This document shows, piece by piece, positions 60,530-64,000 of a stretch of DNA of 64,000 nt (positions are counted from its first letter, which is position 1; every line of letters starts with the position of its first letter). A model generated the notes under the pieces. It was not told the DNA's origin. It made no database searches and saw only the letters and a program-made list of their open reading frames with translations. Both the position numbers and the translations under genes were made by a program. Source of the DNA: Volutella citrinella. Its lineage: Eukaryota; Ascomycota; Sordariomycetes; Hypocreales; Nectriaceae. The stretch spans positions 4,774,001-4,838,000 of the forward strand of contig JAWZSP010000003.1 of assembly GCA_034401135.1 (NCBI GenBank), read 5' to 3'.

Positions 60530-63500
60530 GGTGACGGATGAAGGCCACAGCCCCTATCAAGGAGAACTATGGCTAGTGTGGAAGAATGAGAGGATTGACT
60601 CGAGCCGTCAGATGGGTCGGTCGGTCATGTATTATTCAAAATGGCGCGGTCGAGCATGCGGCTGACCTGGGATGGTAGCGGGCGCTAGAGGCGGCGAGGC
60701 AATGCGATGCAAGGCCAGGCAGGGCAAAACGGGGCTGCGGACAGCCGCGAGGGTAGAAGCAGAGGCAGAGTCGGCCGGCGGGTGGGCGGCGTGACGAATT
60801 AATTTGAGGGGGTTGAGCGCAGAGGCGGAGAGCAGCGGCCCGTCTATGGCATCCCGGAGCGGTAGCGGGCGCGGTCTGGGAGTCGCAGTGCTCGGGTATC
60901 GAGGTGCAAAAGGAGCGAGGCGACCGCGAGATGCGATGGATGCAGGCACGATGAGGTGAGGACGTGACGTGGTGGTGGAGGAGTAGAAGAGGAGGGTGTG
61001 GTGATGTCAGCCGCGACGGCGAAATGGTGGGAGCGAGTAGCGAGCACTAATTAGCAGAGGCGGCAGCAGCAACGGCAGGGCAGCGGGTGGATGGGGTGAA
61101 CTGCAAGCCTGCGAGTGTGCGCGGGCCGGTGCTGGCCCTTCACTGGGCTAGTAGGGCCCAGGGCAACTCAAGAGAGGGACCACCGACACGAGCGCTTTTG
61201 TACAGTGACTTGATATCCTGCTTGGTAGAGGGCGATACCTGGTAGTAGTACCCCGACATTATTCGCAGCTGCAATTCCTTGAGCGAGGATGGCGGCAGCG
61301 GCAACAGCAAGAGGCCCCAAGGAAGCAGCCAGCAGAAGGGACGAGCACGCAAGTGGTTGCCCTGTTCCACAGACGGCGAGAGGAGAGGGAAGGGTTAGAC
61401 AGAGATCACGTACGTCGAGTTTATGGTCAACCGGGCTGGTGTCGAACACAGGATGCACTTTGATCTGACGAGGCACACACGGGCACGCGACACTGGTTAC
61501 AGCGGTAAGATTGGCAGCGCGTGCAGCGGCTACACCCACTGTGGTTTGTTCATTCAGTGCTTGGCGAGCTGTAGCTAGTGTTGCGCCATTGACCATCAAT
61601 CAATCAAGGAGTTGACTATTTGTTCATTTCGGGCATCTCTACGAGCCATAATGATGATGCCCTTGGGATTTGCGGTCTGTCGCAGGGCGAGACTTGACAG
61701 GACATCCGAGTCTCTCGGACCCCAAGCTGCAGCCAACAGCTGTATGCTGAAGATCGGGCGGCTACTGGGCACCAAACAGCTGTCGCAAGCGAGCGTGGCT
61801 GGCTTGGCTGCATCGATGCTTTGCTCAGCTTCAACAGGACTCCAGTCGGTGCCTTTTTACAACAAATGCGACGGCGGGGACGGGCGACAGCTTACGGTCA
61901 AGGCATCGATAAGGACGAGCGGCACACAGTAGAGATCCAAGTTCCCATCAGCCCCGTCACTTGGTACTAGGGCACCAGCTAGTGGTTGTGCAGTCATAGG
62001 GTCACATCACGGTGGCTGCGCATCCCCAAGTGACAGCGGCGGCGGAATTCAGACGTGTGGCACATTGCGTGTTGCGGTGAGCAATCAGCCATCCTGATCT
62101 GCCCTCACACTGCTCTAAGCGATGCCCTGTTGTTGATGTTCTTTTTTTTTCTGTGCGCCGCCTGGGGCTTCAGAGGTGGATGTGGGGGAAGAACTGAAAT
62201 AGGGGCCTCAAGAGAGCGGCCCCACCGCAGCGCCTAATGAATCCTGCGATAGGCAGATGTACTAATAATATGTACGTGGGAGTCTCGGCAACCCTTCGAG
62301 CCACAGCATACAGTGGCATGCTATTATATTCAAGAGAAATAATTAGCCATTTTGATCTACTCTTGGCTTGACTTGATCCTGCCAGGCACAAAGGCTGGCC
62401 CGTCGAAGTCAGACTCCGTGGTAAGGGGAGCCAGGAGAGCGCCGCACAGCCGGAACCTGGCTTCGATCCCACCGGGCGGCAGGAATGAGACATTGACAAT
62501 GGACCCTGGACTTCTGAGTGATCCAAGCAAGCCTGCCGGATCGGTGGCGAGTCGCACGAGTCTGGTCGGCAGTAGGCCGAGGCGACACGGTCAAATCGAT
62601 TACCGCAGTAATAGCAAGAACTACTGGGAGGAATCGTGGATTCGTCCTGCTTCACTAGCCGTGGTTGCAGTTGCAGTTGCAGCGCTGTAACCCCCGCGCC
62701 GCTCGGACAACGACAGGTCGGACATGTTGTGATTCGGCCCATGTTGACCGTTGCACTCATGGCTTTGGCGACTGACGATGATGGATCGATCCCTGATCCA
62801 TTCCGCTCAACCTCGTAGCCTCCGCCGGCGCTCGCCCGACCATCTCTGTCCTCCACCGGATACTGGCCTGCTGGTCTGGTGTGTTGGTGGCACAGAATAC
62901 CTCCTTCGATCGCAGCTCTCTCAGCATTGGGCAGGCGTTTGTTTGCTTGTGTGTGAGCTCCAACCATGTGCTGATCCATGTATGGCCAAACTCACAGCTC
63001 CATCGGCCACATGTCGCGCCCTCCCTGGCCTGCCACGTTTTTTACCCTGCGCCCACGCCATGTTGGCTCCAGCTAGGCGGGCAGAGGGCCGCCCCTCCTT
63101 TTGGTGCCTGATGAGCCGTCGTGGCGCACATGGCAAATCCCGTGTGACTGCCGATGCACACATTCCCTGGGTAACCCGGCTGTTGAACTTTGCCTAGAGG
63201 CTTCTGAAGCAACGCTGCGCAATGTGGGTGGTTCACCTCGAAGTTCTCGATTCTAGCGTTCCCTTCAAATATCCAGGGCATGATCCCGGCCAGAGTCGAC
63301 ATTGACAGGATCACTCTATTCGCTATTTCGCCACATCTAGCCTACACCAGCGACAGTTGGCAGAGGCAAGGGGCCGGGGAGACTAAGAACAAACAAGTGT
63401 ATTCAGTCTAATATCTAAAAGTCAAAACTAGCAGGGCGAAGAAGTTCCAATCCCAACTTTCAAGACCAACAAGCAGACAGAACATGTATCTCTACTGCCA

Positions 63501-63577
63501 AAGGAAGAAGGAGACAGACACAACAAGGTCAGAAAATCTACCCAGTCACCAACGAGACCACCCCCCACACCGCCGAC
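60530..63577. other. Intergenic region between SAPS and subtilase genes
   Basis: The left 0.5 kb is the SAPS leader and promoter, GC-rich with GAGG and GCAG motifs. Two minus-strand frames of some length occur. The one at 61,168-61,599 is Ala-rich and the one at 62,170-62,979 is Ser/Pro/Cys-rich over 269 codons. Neither shows a domain, a splice-consistent extension or coding-like composition, so neither is called. The right end, about 63,380-63,577, is A-rich and is probably the 3' untranslated region of the subtilase gene. A T10-type run lies near 62,140. Confidence 0.5.

Positions 63578-64000
<423 letters not shown>

Noticed and set aside
61168..61599. Ala-rich 143-codon minus-strand frame upstream of the SAPS gene
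   Set aside because: It has moderate length and an ATG but no domain; the composition follows local GC content and no intron-linked exons are evident.
62170..62979. A 269-codon minus-strand frame
   Set aside because: It has an ATG and fair length but a Ser/Pro/Cys-rich patchwork composition, with no domain, signal peptide or homology pattern recognised.

Overview
The window looks like a stretch of filamentous ascomycete chromosome, most likely a Sordariomycete and probably Hypocreales. Genes have short introns (about 50-100 bp) with GT..AG ends and CTAAC/CTAAT-type branch points. The recognisable proteins (YVH1 phosphatase, SAPS-family Sit4-associated protein, OPT transporter, fungal_trans_2 factor, proteinase K-like subtilase, NRPS-like synthetase) are typical of that group. 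The order-level placement is inference from overall protein character, not a computed result.

Layout: 1-7,012 no supportable gene. 7,013-8,294 (-) YVH1. 11,426-13,406 (-) a multi-finger C2H2 protein in three exons. 13,407-29,970 a 16.6 kb gene desert with only hairpins and simple repeats. 29,971-30,411 (+) a small PPxY/tail-anchored membrane protein, converging on 30,532-32,351 (-), a fungal_trans_2 regulator without a zinc cluster (four exons, one of whose introns is hidden in an open frame). 32,795-33,166 (+) an unrecognised but coding-like reading frame. 36,064-38,878 (+) an 881-residue oligopeptide (OPT) transporter that converges on 39,882-47,846 (-), an intronless 2,654-residue NRPS-like protein. 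47,847-56,099 another 8 kb desert. 56,100-60,529 (-) a SAPS protein with a complicated 3' end. 63,578-64,000 (-) the C-terminal end of a secreted subtilase running off the right edge.

The most unusual item is the NRPS-like gene. About 8 kb of reading frame is uninterrupted, yet nearly every catalytic signature is altered: the carrier serine is lost in two of three carrier-like domains, the second histidine is lost in both condensation domains, and several adenylation core motifs are degenerate. This suggests a maintained pseudo-synthetase rather than a decaying gene. Second is the SAPS gene, where an exceptionally long (752 bp) candidate last intron itself carries coding-like in-frame sequence, giving two possible C-termini.

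The genes do not form an obvious single pathway. Signalling components (YVH1, SAPS, two transcription-factor-like proteins) are scattered among long non-coding stretches. The OPT transporter next to the NRPS-like gene is suggestive, but adjacency alone does not show a cluster. No tRNA, rRNA, CRISPR array, intact transposon or AT-rich RIP block was seen.
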